Assembly (NCBI RefSeq): GCF_900215505.1
Contig: NZ_LT907844.1
Span: 1,894,501-1,958,500, forward strand
DNA: 64,000 nt
Source of the DNA: Cohaesibacter sp. ES.047
Lineage (GTDB): Bacteria > Pseudomonadota > Alphaproteobacteria > Rhizobiales > Cohaesibacteraceae
Reading direction: 5' to 3'
Both the position numbers and the translations under genes were made by a program. Under the pieces are notes generated by a model, which did no database searches, was not told the origin of the DNA, and worked only from the letters and a program-made list of their open reading frames with translations. This document shows, in pieces, positions 48,454 through 59,259 of this stretch (its first letter is position 1; each line of letters opens with the position of its first letter).

Positions 48454-49365
48454 ATGCGTTGGCGTGGTCGTAGAGAAAGCAGCAATATTGAAGATCGGCG
48501 GGGAGAGGCCCGAAGCAATTATTCGAACCGCCGAATGCGGCTGCCGCTCGGTGGTCGCCGTAAAGGGGCCCCGAGCCTGATCGTGCTGGTCGTCATTGGC
48601 GGGGTTCTATGGATGATGGGCGTTAGCCCGACCACAATCCTTTCGATGCTGATGGGCGGCGATATGTCCATGTCGCAGCAGACGCAGACCAGCCAAGCAC
48701 GTTCTCCGAAAAGATCCGCAGCCGAAGAGGAAATGGCCTCGTTCGTCAAGGTCGTGCTGGCCGAAACGGAGGATGTCTGGGGGCGGATTTTCCAATCGGC
48801 AGGCAAGACCTATCCGGAGCCGTCTCTGGTGTTGTTCTCAGAGCGGGTCCAGTCTGCCTGCGGATCTGCCTCTGCAGCGACCGGCCCCTTCTATTGTCCG
48901 AGTGACGAAAAGGTCTATATCGACCTTGATTTCTATAATGAGCTCAAAACACGCTTTGAAGCGCCGGGCGATTTCGCTCAGGCCTATGTGATCGCCCATG
49001 AGGTCGGGCACCATATCCAGAACATCACCGGGGTCCTGCCCAAGTTCAATGAAATGCGTCGGTCTATGAGCAAACTGGAAGCCAACCAGATGTCCATTCG
49101 GGTCGAGCTTCAGGCCGATTGCTATGCCGGCGTCTGGGGCTACTACACCAATCAGAAGGGTCTTCTGGAACATGGGGATCTTGGTGAGGCGCTGAACGCC
49201 GCCACTCAGATCGGCGATGATGCGTTGCAGAAGCGGATGCAGGGCTATGTGGTGCCGGACAGTTTCAATCACGGTACGTCGGCCCAGCGCAAGAAATGGT
49301 TCACCCAAGGCTTCGAGGACGGCAAGATCAGCGCCTGTGATACCTTCTCGGTGGCCAATCCCTGA
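48454..49365 (+). CDS. Neutral zinc metallopeptidase (YpfJ family)
   Basis: 303 residues: a basic N-terminal region (MRWRGRRESSNIEDRRGEARS), one membrane helix around 44-60 (PSLIVLVVIGGVLWMMGV), then a domain with AYVIAHEVGHHIQN (HExxH zinc motif), QSACGSASAATGPFYCPSDEKVYIDLDFYNEL upstream of it, and VELQADCYAGVWGYY with the third ligand Glu/Asp region. C-terminal motif ALNAATQIGDDALQKRMQGYVVPDSFNHGTSAQRKKWFTQGF is typical. The catalytic domain lies in the periplasm. Substrate and role are not known. Confidence 0.93.
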   Translation: MRWRGRRESSNIEDRRGEARSNYSNRRMRLPLGGRRKGAPSLIVLVVIGGVLWMMGVSPTTILSMLMGGDMSMSQQTQTSQARSPKRSAAEEEMASFVKVVLAETEDVWGRIFQSAGKTYPEPSLVLFSERVQSACGSASAATGPFYCPSDEKVYIDLDFYNELKTRFEAPGDFAQAYVIAHEVGHHIQNITGVLPKFNEMRRSMSKLEANQMSIRVELQADCYAGVWGYYTNQKGLLEHGDLGEALNAATQIGDDALQKRMQGYVVPDSFNHGTSAQRKKWFTQGFEDGKISACDTFSVANP

Positions 49366-49438
49366 TCTGATGAGAAAACTTTTGGGAACCCATCGGCCTT
49401 TACTTGCGTTTTAAACGAAACAGGGAAAGGAAACACCC

Positions 49439-49711
49439 ATGGCAAGCGCAGCGCAAAGCAATCGTTCGTCAATCAAGGATGAGGATACCTACAAGGCCTT
49501 GCGGCGTGATGGGGCGTCGAAAGAGAAGGCTGCGCGCATTGCCAATGCACAGGCGAACAGCACCATGCATCCATCCCGGAAGGGGGGCAAGGCTCCTGCC
49601 TATGAGGAATGGAGCCGGGACGACCTTTATGAACGCGCCAAGGAGCTCGACATAGACGGACGGTCCAATATGAAGAAGGATGAGCTGATCGACGCACTGC
49701 GCGATCACTAG
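49439..49711 (+). CDS. Small protein with Rho N-terminal (SAP-like) domain
   Basis: 90 residues. The N-terminal half contains the ChaB/DUF-type pattern SSIKDEDTYKALRRDGASKEKAARIANA, seen in small rhizobial proteins, then MHPSRKGGKAPAYEEWSRDDLYERAKELDIDGRSNMKKDELIDALRDH, a helix-extended-loop-helix Rho-N domain that usually binds nucleic acid. GGAAAGGAAACACCC precedes the ATG. It lies 73 bases after the metallopeptidase gene and ends before a long hairpin. Function unknown; a nucleic-acid-binding stress protein is one possibility. Confidence 0.88.
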   Translation: MASAAQSNRSSIKDEDTYKALRRDGASKEKAARIANAQANSTMHPSRKGGKAPAYEEWSRDDLYERAKELDIDGRSNMKKDELIDALRDH

Positions 49712-49841
49712 ACCAGCTTATCGGACCATGACGGCACAAGTGGTCTGAATAGCGGGATACGGTTCTGGGTAAAGGTTCTGTCTGCTTGCGACACAATGCC
49801 GACAAAATCACACCAAAACGTAGTTCCAAAAACAGCCAAAG

Positions 49842-49917
49842 AAAAAGCCATCTTCCTCGTCGCCCGATCAATGACATGCAGAGCATGGCAGGGTCTGGGC
49901 GGGGAAGATGGCTTTTT
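49842..49917. terminator. Long hairpin between the Rho-N gene and carA
   Basis: AAAAAGCCATCTTCC (49842-49856) pairs exactly with GGAAGATGGCTTTTT (49903-49917); an inner CGCCC/GGGCG pair continues the stem. T runs on both sides make it a probable bidirectional terminator for the two converging genes, longer than usual. Confidence 0.65.
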
Positions 49918-49943
49918 CACGTTCTGAGATAGCTGTCTTTGAG

Positions 49944-51164
49944 CTATTCGGGCAGCTTTTCCATCCCCTTGTTCTGGCGAACAAGATTGAGAAAACGCGT
50001 GAACAGATAGTGGCTGTCCTGCGGGCCGGGCGAAGCTTCGGGATGGTACTGCACCGAGAAGATCGGTTTGCCATCAACGCTGAGGCCGCAGTTGGATCCG
50101 TCGAACAGCGAGACGTGAGTTTCGCTGACCCCTTTGGGCAGGCTGTCGCCATCCACGGCAAAGCCATGGTTCATGGAGGTGATCTCCACCTTGCCTGTCG
50201 TCTTGTCCTGGACCGGATGGTTGGCGCCATGATGGCCCTGATGCATCTTCACGGTCTTGCCGCCAAGAGCCAGCGCCAGCATCTGATGGCCAAGGCAGAT
50301 CCCGAACATCGGAACGCCTGCGTCGATCACCGCCTTGATGGCATCAACGGCATATTCGCCTGTGGCTGCCGGATCGCCCGGACCGTTGGAGAGGAAGACC
50401 CCATCGGGCTTGAGCGCCAAAATGTCTTCACCTGTCGCGGTTGCGGGCAGGATCGTGAGCTTGCAGCCCTGACGGGCAAGCAGACGCAGGATATTTCTCT
50501 TGATGCCGAAGTCGATCGCCACCACATGAAAGGCCGGGTCGGTCTGATTGCCGAAGCCTTCGTCCCAGACCCAAGGGGTTTGGGTCCATTCAAAGGTCTC
50601 GCGGGTCGAGACGTCCTTGGCAAGATCGGCTCCGACAAGGCCATTCCAGCCCGCAGCTTCGCGCTTCAGCGCCTCGATGTCGAAGTTGCCATCGGGCGCG
50701 TGGGCAATCACCGCGTTGGCAAGGCCCTTTTCGCGGATGTGGGCGGTCAGTGCACGGGTGTCGACGCCCGCAATGCCAATGATGCCGCGGCTTTTCAGCC
50801 AGGCGTCGAAATGGCGCGAAGAGCGATAGTTGGATGGCTCGGTGATGTCGGTCTTGACCACAGCACCGCGGACACCGCTGTTGCTGTCCATATCGATGGT
50901 TTCGGCATCCTCGTCATTGGTGCCGATGTTGCCGATATGGGGGAAGGTGAAAGTGACAATCTGACCGGCGTAGGACGGATCTGTGAGGATTTCCTGATAA
51001 CCGGTGATGGCTGTGTTGAAGCAGACCTCAGCCACCGCAGACCCTGTGGTGCCAATGCCCTGACCTTCGATGACGGTGCCGTCAGCCAGCACCAGAAGGG
51101 CGGTCGGCTTGATCTCTTCCCACGGGGCGGGTGAGGAGGCCGGATTAGATGCGGAGTGAGCCAT
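49944..51164 (-). CDS. carA: Carbamoyl-phosphate synthase small subunit
   Basis: CarA supplies ammonia to CarB by glutamine hydrolysis. 406 residues from the ATG at 51164: [18 protein letters not shown] and [31 protein letters not shown] at the N terminus, then a class I glutamine amidotransferase domain with catalytic Cys in [13 protein letters not shown] and His/Glu in YHPEASPGP. The long ORF extension to 51287 is not supported. AGGA lies 11 bases before the ATG. carB is on the same strand 2.7 kb downstream. Confidence 0.97.
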   Translation of the reverse strand: MAHSASNPASSPAPWEEIKPTALLVLADGTVIEGQGIGTTGSAVAEVCFNTAITGYQEILTDPSYAGQIVTFTFPHIGNIGTNDEDAETIDMDSNSGVRGAVVKTDITEPSNYRSSRHFDAWLKSRGIIGIAGVDTRALTAHIREKGLANAVIAHAPDGNFDIEALKREAAGWNGLVGADLAKDVSTRETFEWTQTPWVWDEGFGNQTDPAFHVVAIDFGIKRNILRLLARQGCKLTILPATATGEDILALKPDGVFLSNGPGDPAATGEYAVDAIKAVIDAGVPMFGICLGHQMLALALGGKTVKMHQGHHGANHPVQDKTTGKVEITSMNHGFAVDGDSLPKGVSETHVSLFDGSNCGLSVDGKPIFSVQYHPEASPGPQDSHYLFTRFLNLVRQNKGMEKLPE

Positions 51165-51667
51165 AGCCAAATGCGTCCTGAGTAGAGTGTACGTCGGTAG
51201 CCGCGTTCCGTCACCAGTTGCCGCTTTGAAGGCAACTGACGTCTTGCGATATGATCGTTGGAAGCGTCTGTTCTCAGACCAGATCATCTAGGGCAAAAGC
51301 GGGCGGGGGTCAATGTTGGCAAGGGGGCGGAGCAAAAAATAGTTCCCATATGGGAGCTGATGTGCGATTTTGATACGTTATTGACCAACGACAAGGGAGC
51401 CGCCACTGAAGGCCAGCCTTTCTTGTCAGGACCATTTGCAGCGATGGTCTCGGGGTCATTGCTGACTTGCCACTCGCATCAAGTCGCTATAAAGAGCTGT
51501 GTGTTTGATTTGAAGATTGAGACCTCAGAAACGATTGAGACCGCTGATATCTGTGGTATGCGGATCCACATCCTATCTACTACGGAACTGGCAATTCACG
51601 GTACTTGGGCATTGCATCGCCGGGCAGGCGAGTCCAAGTCCGAATTGAAATCAATGAAAGGCCTTTT
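51165..51667. other. Intergenic region, carA to the YqeY-type gene
   Basis: About 500 bases between divergent genes. It must hold two promoters, but I see no clear -35/-10 pair and no palindrome. No arginine- or pyrimidine-responsive leader is recognised. ORFs across it have no family likeness. Confidence 0.3.
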
Positions 51668-52117
51668 ATGCGCGAGCAGATCAATGAAAGCCTGACGGCA
51701 GCCATCAAGCAACAGGATAAACGCCGCATGGCGACCTTGCGACTGGTGAATGCGGCCATCAAGGATCGCGATATAGAGGCACGATCGCAGGGAGCCGACA
51801 GGGTTTCCGACGACGAAGTGCTTCAGATTCTGGCCAAGATGGTCAAACAACGCGATGAATCGATTCGCACCTATGAAGAATCCGGCCGGCTTGAAATGGC
51901 CGAGCAGGAGCGGGACGAAAGGTCGATCATCATGGAATTCCTGCCTCAGCAAATGGCTGAGGCCGAAGTCAATGCGACCTGTGCCAAAGCGGTCGAGGAA
52001 CTCGATGCGGGCGGCTTGCGCGACATGGGCAAGGTCATGGCGCACCTGAAGACGCAATATCCCGGACAGATGGATTTTGGCAAGGCAAGCTGCATCGTCA
52101 AGGACCTGCTGCGCTGA
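51668..52117 (+). CDS. GatB/YqeY domain-containing protein
   Basis: 149 residues from the ATG at 51668, the usual length. Typical opening MREQINESLTAAIKQQDKRRMATLRLVNAAIKDRDIEAR, then SDDEVLQILAKMVKQRDESIRTYEESGRLEMAEQERDERSIIMEFLPQQM and the end GKVMAHLKTQYPGQMDFGKASCIVKDLL, as in the GatB C-terminal (tail) domain. It is free-standing and its role is not known; it may bind tRNA. A terminator and dnaG follow, as in many alphaproteobacteria (yqeY-dnaG-rpoD). Confidence 0.94.
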   Translation: MREQINESLTAAIKQQDKRRMATLRLVNAAIKDRDIEARSQGADRVSDDEVLQILAKMVKQRDESIRTYEESGRLEMAEQERDERSIIMEFLPQQMAEAEVNATCAKAVEELDAGGLRDMGKVMAHLKTQYPGQMDFGKASCIVKDLLR

Positions 52118-52153
52118 GCCCGAAGACAATCCTGCATGCCAATTGAGTAGCAG

Positions 52154-52186
52154 TGGCCCCCACATCGGGGCCATTGTGCTTTTTCC
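52154..52186 (+). terminator. Rho-independent terminator after the YqeY-type gene
   Basis: TGGCCCC (52154-52160) pairs exactly with GGGGCCA (52167-52173) across CACATC; CTTTTTCC follows on the plus strand. Confidence 0.75.
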
Positions 52187-52317
52187 AGATCTGATACTAT
52201 GATGACGATCATGAAGCTTGGACCGTTCAGTCCTCTCGAGATGGTGCCTGAACGCCATCAACAAGACTGCTGTCTGTCGGGAGGCGTGAGGTCAATGGGT
52301 GGATCCCGGTTGCGTCG

Positions 52318-54324
52318 ATGAAATATCCTCAAAGTCTTTTGGAACAGATCCGGGAGAGAATTGCCGTGTCCGACGTGGTCGGACGCAAGGTGAAACTGCG
52401 TCGGCAGGGCCGCGAATATGCGGGGCTTTCGCCTTTCAACAAGGAAAAGACACCGAGCTTTTTCGTCAATGATCAAAAGCAGTTCTATCACTGCTTCTCA
52501 TCGGGCAAACATGGCGATATCTTTCGGTTTCTGATGGAAACGGAAGGGCTGAGCTTTCCCGAGGCGGTTGAGGCGTTGGCCGCCCAAGCCGGGGTGTCCT
52601 TACCTGCGCCAGATCCGCAGATGCAACGGCGGGAAAAGGAGCGGGCGAGCCTTTATGATGTCATGGAAATGGCCGCGCGGTATTTTCAGCTGCAGTTCAA
52701 CTCGGAGTATGGGCGCGAGGCGCGCGCCTATGCCCAGAAGCGAGGCTTGCGGCCCGAAACGCTCTCGACCTTCCGCGTTGGCTATTCGGTCAACAGCCGG
52801 GATCATCTCAAGAGCTATCTTCTCGAGCGCGGTGTAAGTGAGCAGGACATGCTCGACACGGGCCTGATCATCAAGCCCGATGACGGGCGGGCGACCTATG
52901 ACCGTTTTCGCAATCGGTTGATGATTCCGATCGAGGACGAGAAGGGCCGCGTTGTGGCCTTTGGTGGCCGCATTCTCGATCCGGATGGCAAGCCGAAATA
53001 TCTCAACTCGCCCGAGACGAAACTGTTTTTCAAGGGAACGATGCTGTTCAACGCCCATCGGGCGCGGCAGGCGGCCTACGAGGCCGGATCGGCGATCGTG
53101 GTCGAGGGCTACATGGATGCCATTGCGCTGCATCAGGTTGGCGTCGGGCATGTGGTCGCCTCGCTCGGGACAGCCTTTACCGAGCAGCAGATTGCACGCA
53201 TGTGGCGTTTCTCGAATGAGCCCTACATCTGTTTTGACGGCGACCGGGCCGGACGGCAGGCTGCACATCGGGCCATCGAACGCATCTTGCCCAGCCTGAA
53301 GGCCGGCTATTCCTTCCAGTTCGTCTTTCTGCCCAACGGGCAGGATCCCGATGATCTGGTCAAACAGGGCGGCTCGGAGGCCTTTGGCGAGGTTTTGAGG
53401 TCGGCGCGGCCCCTGTCCGATGTGATCTGGGAGCGCGAACGCGAAGCCCAGCCAGCTGATACGCCCGAGCGCAAGGCCGCGCTTGAGCAGCGGATCGAGG
53501 AGCTGCTGCGACTGATCAAGGATGAGCGGGTCCAGCGGCAATATCAGATGAGCTTCAAGTCGGCACTCTCCAACCTGTTCTGGCAACAGGAGCGCGACCG
53601 GCGGGACCAGTCACGCAATCGCTATTTTACCGGCGGGGGCGCAAAGGCGGGGCAGGGGGCCGGGCCGTCATCCGCGCTGCAGGCTTCAAGCAATGTGTCG
53701 CGGATGCCCGAGGAGGGGCAGTCAACAGAATATGAGAACTGTCTGATCGGTCTGTCCATTCACATGCCCTATCTGTTCGAGCAGTTTGCCGAGCAGATTC
53801 TGGCTGTTCCCTTTCAGAAAAGCAGCCTTGAAGCCTTCAAATACGTGCTGTCGCATCTCATCTTTGACAAGCAGGCGCGGACTTATGCAGATATCTATGC
53901 CGAGTGTCCGCAGGATCTCAAGGGACTTTTGGACGAGATGCACGGCATGGAAGTGCGTGATCCATCCGGCAAGATCTCGCAGCCTTGGGGCTGGCGGCTG
54001 GCGGGGCGCCAACGGGTGCATCAGCTCGCCTACGGGCCGTCTCGTCTGTTTCTGGAGCGATTGTTCCAGTCCTATCTCAATGTTCTGGAAATCCGGGAAA
54101 TCGAGCAGGACCTCAATCGGGAAATGGCGCAATTGTCGGGATCCGTGAGTGAGGACATGTTTGCCCGCATCCAGTTTCTCAACAACGAAGTGCATCGGCG
54201 CCGCGAGGAAAACCTGCGCGAGGAACATGAACTGAGCGAGCTCTACAATCAGATGAAAGCCGCTGGCGTGCAGGCCAACCTCATCGATGTTCTGGCTGAA
54301 CTGGGGCAGAACCGGTCGGACTGA
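52318..54324 (+). CDS. dnaG: DNA primase
   Basis: DnaG makes RNA primers for replication. 668 residues: N-terminal zinc-finger-like domain, TOPRIM with IVVEGYMDAIALHQVGVGHVVASLGTAFT and FDGDRAGRQAAHRAIERILP, and a C-terminal DnaB-interacting region. In the finger the usual CPFHxEKTPSF ... YHCFGCG reads SPFNKEKTPSF ... YHCFSSG: Ser38, Asn41 and Ser62 stand where zinc ligands sit, with only Cys59 kept. I recall the SPF / FSSG form in other alphaproteobacterial primases, so it is probably lineage-wide and not damage. rpoD follows at 54809 on the same strand. Confidence 0.97.
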   Translation: MKYPQSLLEQIRERIAVSDVVGRKVKLRRQGREYAGLSPFNKEKTPSFFVNDQKQFYHCFSSGKHGDIFRFLMETEGLSFPEAVEALAAQAGVSLPAPDPQMQRREKERASLYDVMEMAARYFQLQFNSEYGREARAYAQKRGLRPETLSTFRVGYSVNSRDHLKSYLLERGVSEQDMLDTGLIIKPDDGRATYDRFRNRLMIPIEDEKGRVVAFGGRILDPDGKPKYLNSPETKLFFKGTMLFNAHRARQAAYEAGSAIVVEGYMDAIALHQVGVGHVVASLGTAFTEQQIARMWRFSNEPYICFDGDRAGRQAAHRAIERILPSLKAGYSFQFVFLPNGQDPDDLVKQGGSEAFGEVLRSARPLSDVIWEREREAQPADTPERKAALEQRIEELLRLIKDERVQRQYQMSFKSALSNLFWQQERDRRDQSRNRYFTGGGAKAGQGAGPSSALQASSNVSRMPEEGQSTEYENCLIGLSIHMPYLFEQFAEQILAVPFQKSSLEAFKYVLSHLIFDKQARTYADIYAECPQDLKGLLDEMHGMEVRDPSGKISQPWGWRLAGRQRVHQLAYGPSRLFLERLFQSYLNVLEIREIEQDLNREMAQLSGSVSEDMFARIQFLNNEVHRRREENLREEHELSELYNQMKAAGVQANLIDVLAELGQNRSD

Positions 54325-54808
54325 TGGCGAATCACCTGCTTCAAGACCTGTCGAAGCATGCGAATCAGTCCAAAATTGCCGGAAATCGGCTCTTAACCCC
54401 CTGAAAATGATTCGAAAATTCGGATAAATCGAACTTTTTCGGCCCGTTGGGGTTGCCGAATCGAATCGCTGCGCTAAATATCATTGATCGGCAGCCACTA
54501 GCGCCAAATGTCAAGCTGGCGAGGGAACCATTGATTGCTGCTAAATAATCAACACGATCTGATGCTGGAGGCCTTGCGGTCTGGCCGGCCTTGTTGTGTG
54601 TGGAAAGCTTTTTTGCACGGAAAGCAGAAGCATGTGGCGGGTTTCGGTTAAGGGGCAATTAACGCTCCATTCGGTAGAAGGATTGGAGAAATCCTGAAAG
54701 ATCATGTCTTTGTGTCCGGGCGAGGCGAGCAAAGACATGAAAAAAGCGTCCGCGAGATTGGATGACCACTCGGACCATGATCCGTCTGGGGCATCCTTGG
54801 AGACAGGA
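54325..54808. other. Intergenic region, dnaG to rpoD
   Basis: About 485 bases. Likely contains the rpoD promoter. I see no strong terminator and no named regulatory site. GGAGACAGGA before 54809 is the rpoD ribosome binding site. Confidence 0.35.
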
Positions 54809-56887
<2,079 letters not shown>

Positions 56888-56908
56888 GCGAGACAACAAG
56901 ACCTATCA

Positions 56909-56937
56909 AAAACCCGGCCATCGCGCCGGGTTTTTTA
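56909..56937 (+). terminator. Rho-independent terminator after rpoD
   Basis: AACCCGGC (56911-56918) pairs with GCCGGGTT (56925-56932) and is followed by TTTTATT, 23 bases past the stop. Confidence 0.88.
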
Positions 56938-57057
56938 TTGGGCGGCGCGTGGGGATGTCGTCTTTACGGGGAATGGCATGTTGATGGTGCCCATTTGAGG
57001 TTGCGCCTCTGATGTGTCGCGGGGCATCTTGGAGGGACTTAAGAGAGGCGGGGCGTC

Positions 57058-59142
57058 ATGGCGGTTCAGATCACATCCAAAGAAGAGCTTGAAGAATGGC
57101 TTCAGGATAAGCCGATCGATTGGGCGCAGAGCATCGCCTCCCGGGTGGCCTTGCGTGTTTTTCCGCTGGTGCTATGGGACCCTGAACGAGCGTCTCTTGA
57201 ACGAAGTCAGGGCTTGACCCTGAAAGTCTTTCGAGCCAATTTCATATCGTGGGCTGCGGGCACTTATCCAGCCCACGATATGAAGGCCGCCGCCCGCTCC
57301 GCCTCCGCCGCCTCCTCCTCCTCCTCCTCCGCCGCCGCCCGCTCCGCCTCCGCCGCCTCCTCCTCCTCCTCCTCCTCCTCCTCCTCCTCCTCCGCCTCCG
57401 ACACCGCCTCTTACGCCGCCGCCGCCTCCGCCTCTTACGCCGCTACCTCTGCCAACTCCGACCTCTTCGCCTCCGACTCCGCTGCTATGTGGCGATCTGT
57501 TGAGGCTGACTGTGAATGGCTGGAGGCGCATGGCGATGATGGTCGATTGATCGACCAGCCGCTCTGGCTGGAAGGGGATGCGGAAGGGATGCCTGACTGG
57601 GTGAAACAACCGCTCAAACGGTTCGCGGCATATCCTAAAGGAGGACGAAAGCCCGAATGGCGGCTAATCCTTGATTGGTATCGCGCCCTTGTGCCCATGG
57701 GGCGCGCCACTCAACCGCGCAGCGCGTTTCGCGAAAAGGCAGATATCGAAATCGCTCTGAAGCCCGATGAATTCTGGACGATCACTGAGGATCGCAGCGC
57801 CGAGCATATCTTGCGGGAGATTGGCGAGATTGGCGAGATTGCGCGGGGGGCGCCTGCCAAGAATGAATGGTCAGAGCGAATCGTTGCTTATTTGAGCGGA
57901 AAAGGCGAACCTGCAACCCTCGAAGAAATACGTTCTCACCTTCTTGAGTTTGCACCTCCCCCAAAACAAAGCACTGTAGGATGGCGCCTTAGCGAACTGA
58001 CTTACAGCGGAGAGATCGTCAGGCTCAAACGAGGTGTTTATGTCCATCCTTTGCATGCTGACCAACCTAGAGCCTCCAGACTTGAAGAAATAGCCGAGCT
58101 TGAAGCCGAGCTCGAAGCGGATATTGAGACCGCAATCGAGAATATCGAGCCGCAAGTGCCCGCTGCCTATCGGTTCGAGCTTCGAGGCGGAAAGATCGAT
58201 ATTTCTCCTCCGTCGGATGTTTCGACGGATCCTGAAGGGGCGCAGGATTGTCTTGATGAATTAAGAGGAATGGCTGAGGCATTTTCGGAGCAGTTAGTGG
58301 GAGCCAATGTAGACCCACAAATAAGACAGAAAATTGATCGTCTGATCCAGATTTTGCCAGAGAAAATAGGTGATCTTCGTCCGCAGTTGCTGCGGGCACG
58401 CGCACGTTCCATTGAAAATTTGGCGTTTGTTTTCTCAAGGCCCGACGCAGAGATGGAATTGTCGCATCGACAGCTTGCTGGGTTGCTTGATGTTTCAAGT
58501 GGTGTTCAAGATTTGCAAGGTTTGTATCCTCAGCTGACAAGGCAGGATGCTGAGAATTTAACACGTAACCTGCCCCCTGAGGCATATCGGGACGTCAAAG
58601 GAAATCTTGACAAAGTCGAGGCTACTATTGAGCAAAGCGAAGATGTTGCCACTGACGAGGCAAAAGCGGCTTTGGCGCAAATGAAAGCTCTTTCTGATGA
58701 GCAGGCACCAGAAGCCGTTCAGCAAAAGAATCGCGGCGATTTTGCTCTGGTCGCCAGAAATTTTTTGTCCGCTGCTTCACGTTTGGCAACCGACAATGCG
58801 TTGACGCGCTTCGCTAAACAGCTACAAACACGCGCCTACGAGAAGGTACGCAACACCGTTCGGGCCGGTTTGGTGAAAGGCAAAGAATTTATTAGCCAGC
58901 CTGAGAAGCTCATGAAGCTCCTATCCAAACTGAGAAAATACATCGATCCACTTTCTCGAGTTCTGGATGGTTTCAAAGAGATTTCCGTCAATATCGATAT
59001 TGGGCTGAAATATGAAAAGCGCTGGAAGCGAAACACAGATGGATCAAGTAAAAAAGTGAGCGGTGAAGTTGATAGTGAAAATGCAACTGCTACAGGAGAG
59101 GATGAGCAACAAGGCTCAGGTGATGAAGCGCTTGATCCTTAA
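57058..59142 (+). CDS. Orphan 694-residue multidomain protein with Ser/Ala tract and winged-helix-like domain
   Basis: No function is recognised. In order: an N-terminal domain of about 75 residues (ITSKEELEEWLQDKPIDWAQSIASRVALRVFPL ... FRANFISWAAGTYP); a Ser/Ala tract at 77-143 built from two exact 15-residue repeats and a run of 12 Ser; a WLEAHGDDGRLIDQPLWLEG ... WRLILDWYRAL segment (about 150-210) and LKPDEFW near 235; a winged-helix-like unit at about 270-331 (ERIVAYLSGKGEPATLEEIRSHLL ... GWRLSELTYSGEIVRLKRGVYVHP); then about 300 helical residues with coiled-coil parts and an acidic tail. I recall Ala-rich proteins with the same start and D-WY segment in other alphaproteobacteria, unnamed. 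GAGAGGCGGGGCGTC precedes the ATG. The 3' half is AT-richer than the neighbours, a hint of transfer. It stands alone between rpoD and a SIMPL gene. Confidence 0.8.
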   Translation: MAVQITSKEELEEWLQDKPIDWAQSIASRVALRVFPLVLWDPERASLERSQGLTLKVFRANFISWAAGTYPAHDMKAAARSASAASSSSSSAAARSASAASSSSSSSSSSSSASDTASYAAAASASYAATSANSDLFASDSAAMWRSVEADCEWLEAHGDDGRLIDQPLWLEGDAEGMPDWVKQPLKRFAAYPKGGRKPEWRLILDWYRALVPMGRATQPRSAFREKADIEIALKPDEFWTITEDRSAEHILREIGEIGEIARGAPAKNEWSERIVAYLSGKGEPATLEEIRSHLLEFAPPPKQSTVGWRLSELTYSGEIVRLKRGVYVHPLHADQPRASRLEEIAELEAELEADIETAIENIEPQVPAAYRFELRGGKIDISPPSDVSTDPEGAQDCLDELRGMAEAFSEQLVGANVDPQIRQKIDRLIQILPEKIGDLRPQLLRARARSIENLAFVFSRPDAEMELSHRQLAGLLDVSSGVQDLQGLYPQLTRQDAENLTRNLPPEAYRDVKGNLDKVEATIEQSEDVATDEAKAALAQMKALSDEQAPEAVQQKNRGDFALVARNFLSAASRLATDNALTRFAKQLQTRAYEKVRNTVRAGLVKGKEFISQPEKLMKLLSKLRKYIDPLSRVLDGFKEISVNIDIGLKYEKRWKRNTDGSSKKVSGEVDSENATATGEDEQQGSGDEALDP
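57241..57284. repeat. 15-bp perfect inverted repeat inside the orphan gene
   Basis: TTCATATCGTGGGCT (57241-57255) and its exact reverse complement (57270-57284) flank a 14-base loop, coding FISWAAGTYPAHDMK. It ends one base before the codons of the Ser/Ala tract. Confidence 0.85.
57286..57393 (+). repeat. 45-bp tandem repeat and (TCC)12 microsatellite in coding sequence
   Basis: 57286-57330 and 57331-57375 are identical 45-base units (three GCC, CGC TCC GCC TCC GCC GCC, then TCC x6). The second runs into further TCC codons, so 57358-57393 is TCC x12. Because every unit is a multiple of three, length changes would keep the frame and only change the length of the Ser/Ala linker. Confidence 0.9.
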
Positions 59143-59169
59143 CTTAACCGCTCTCCCATTCTGACTCAC

Positions 59170-59206
59170 AAAGCCCGGACATGTGATTGTCCGGGCTTTG
59201 TTTTTC
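59170..59206 (+). terminator. Rho-independent terminator after the orphan gene
   Basis: AAAGCCCGGAC (59170-59180) pairs exactly with GTCCGGGCTTT (59189-59199), then GTTTTTC. It ends the transcript 28 bases after the stop. Confidence 0.88.
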
Positions 59207-59259
59207 TCTTCATAATCGGGCTTAACTGCTTCACATGTCGCTTGTGAAGCGATGGGGGA

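Noticed and set aside
57286-57393. CRISPR-like or mobile repeat array
   Set aside because: The repeats are contiguous in-frame codons without spacers and lie inside a coding region.
57172-57609. Poly-glycine frame on the minus strand
   Set aside because: Produced by the TCC/GCC repeats read in the opposite direction; not a Gly-rich protein.
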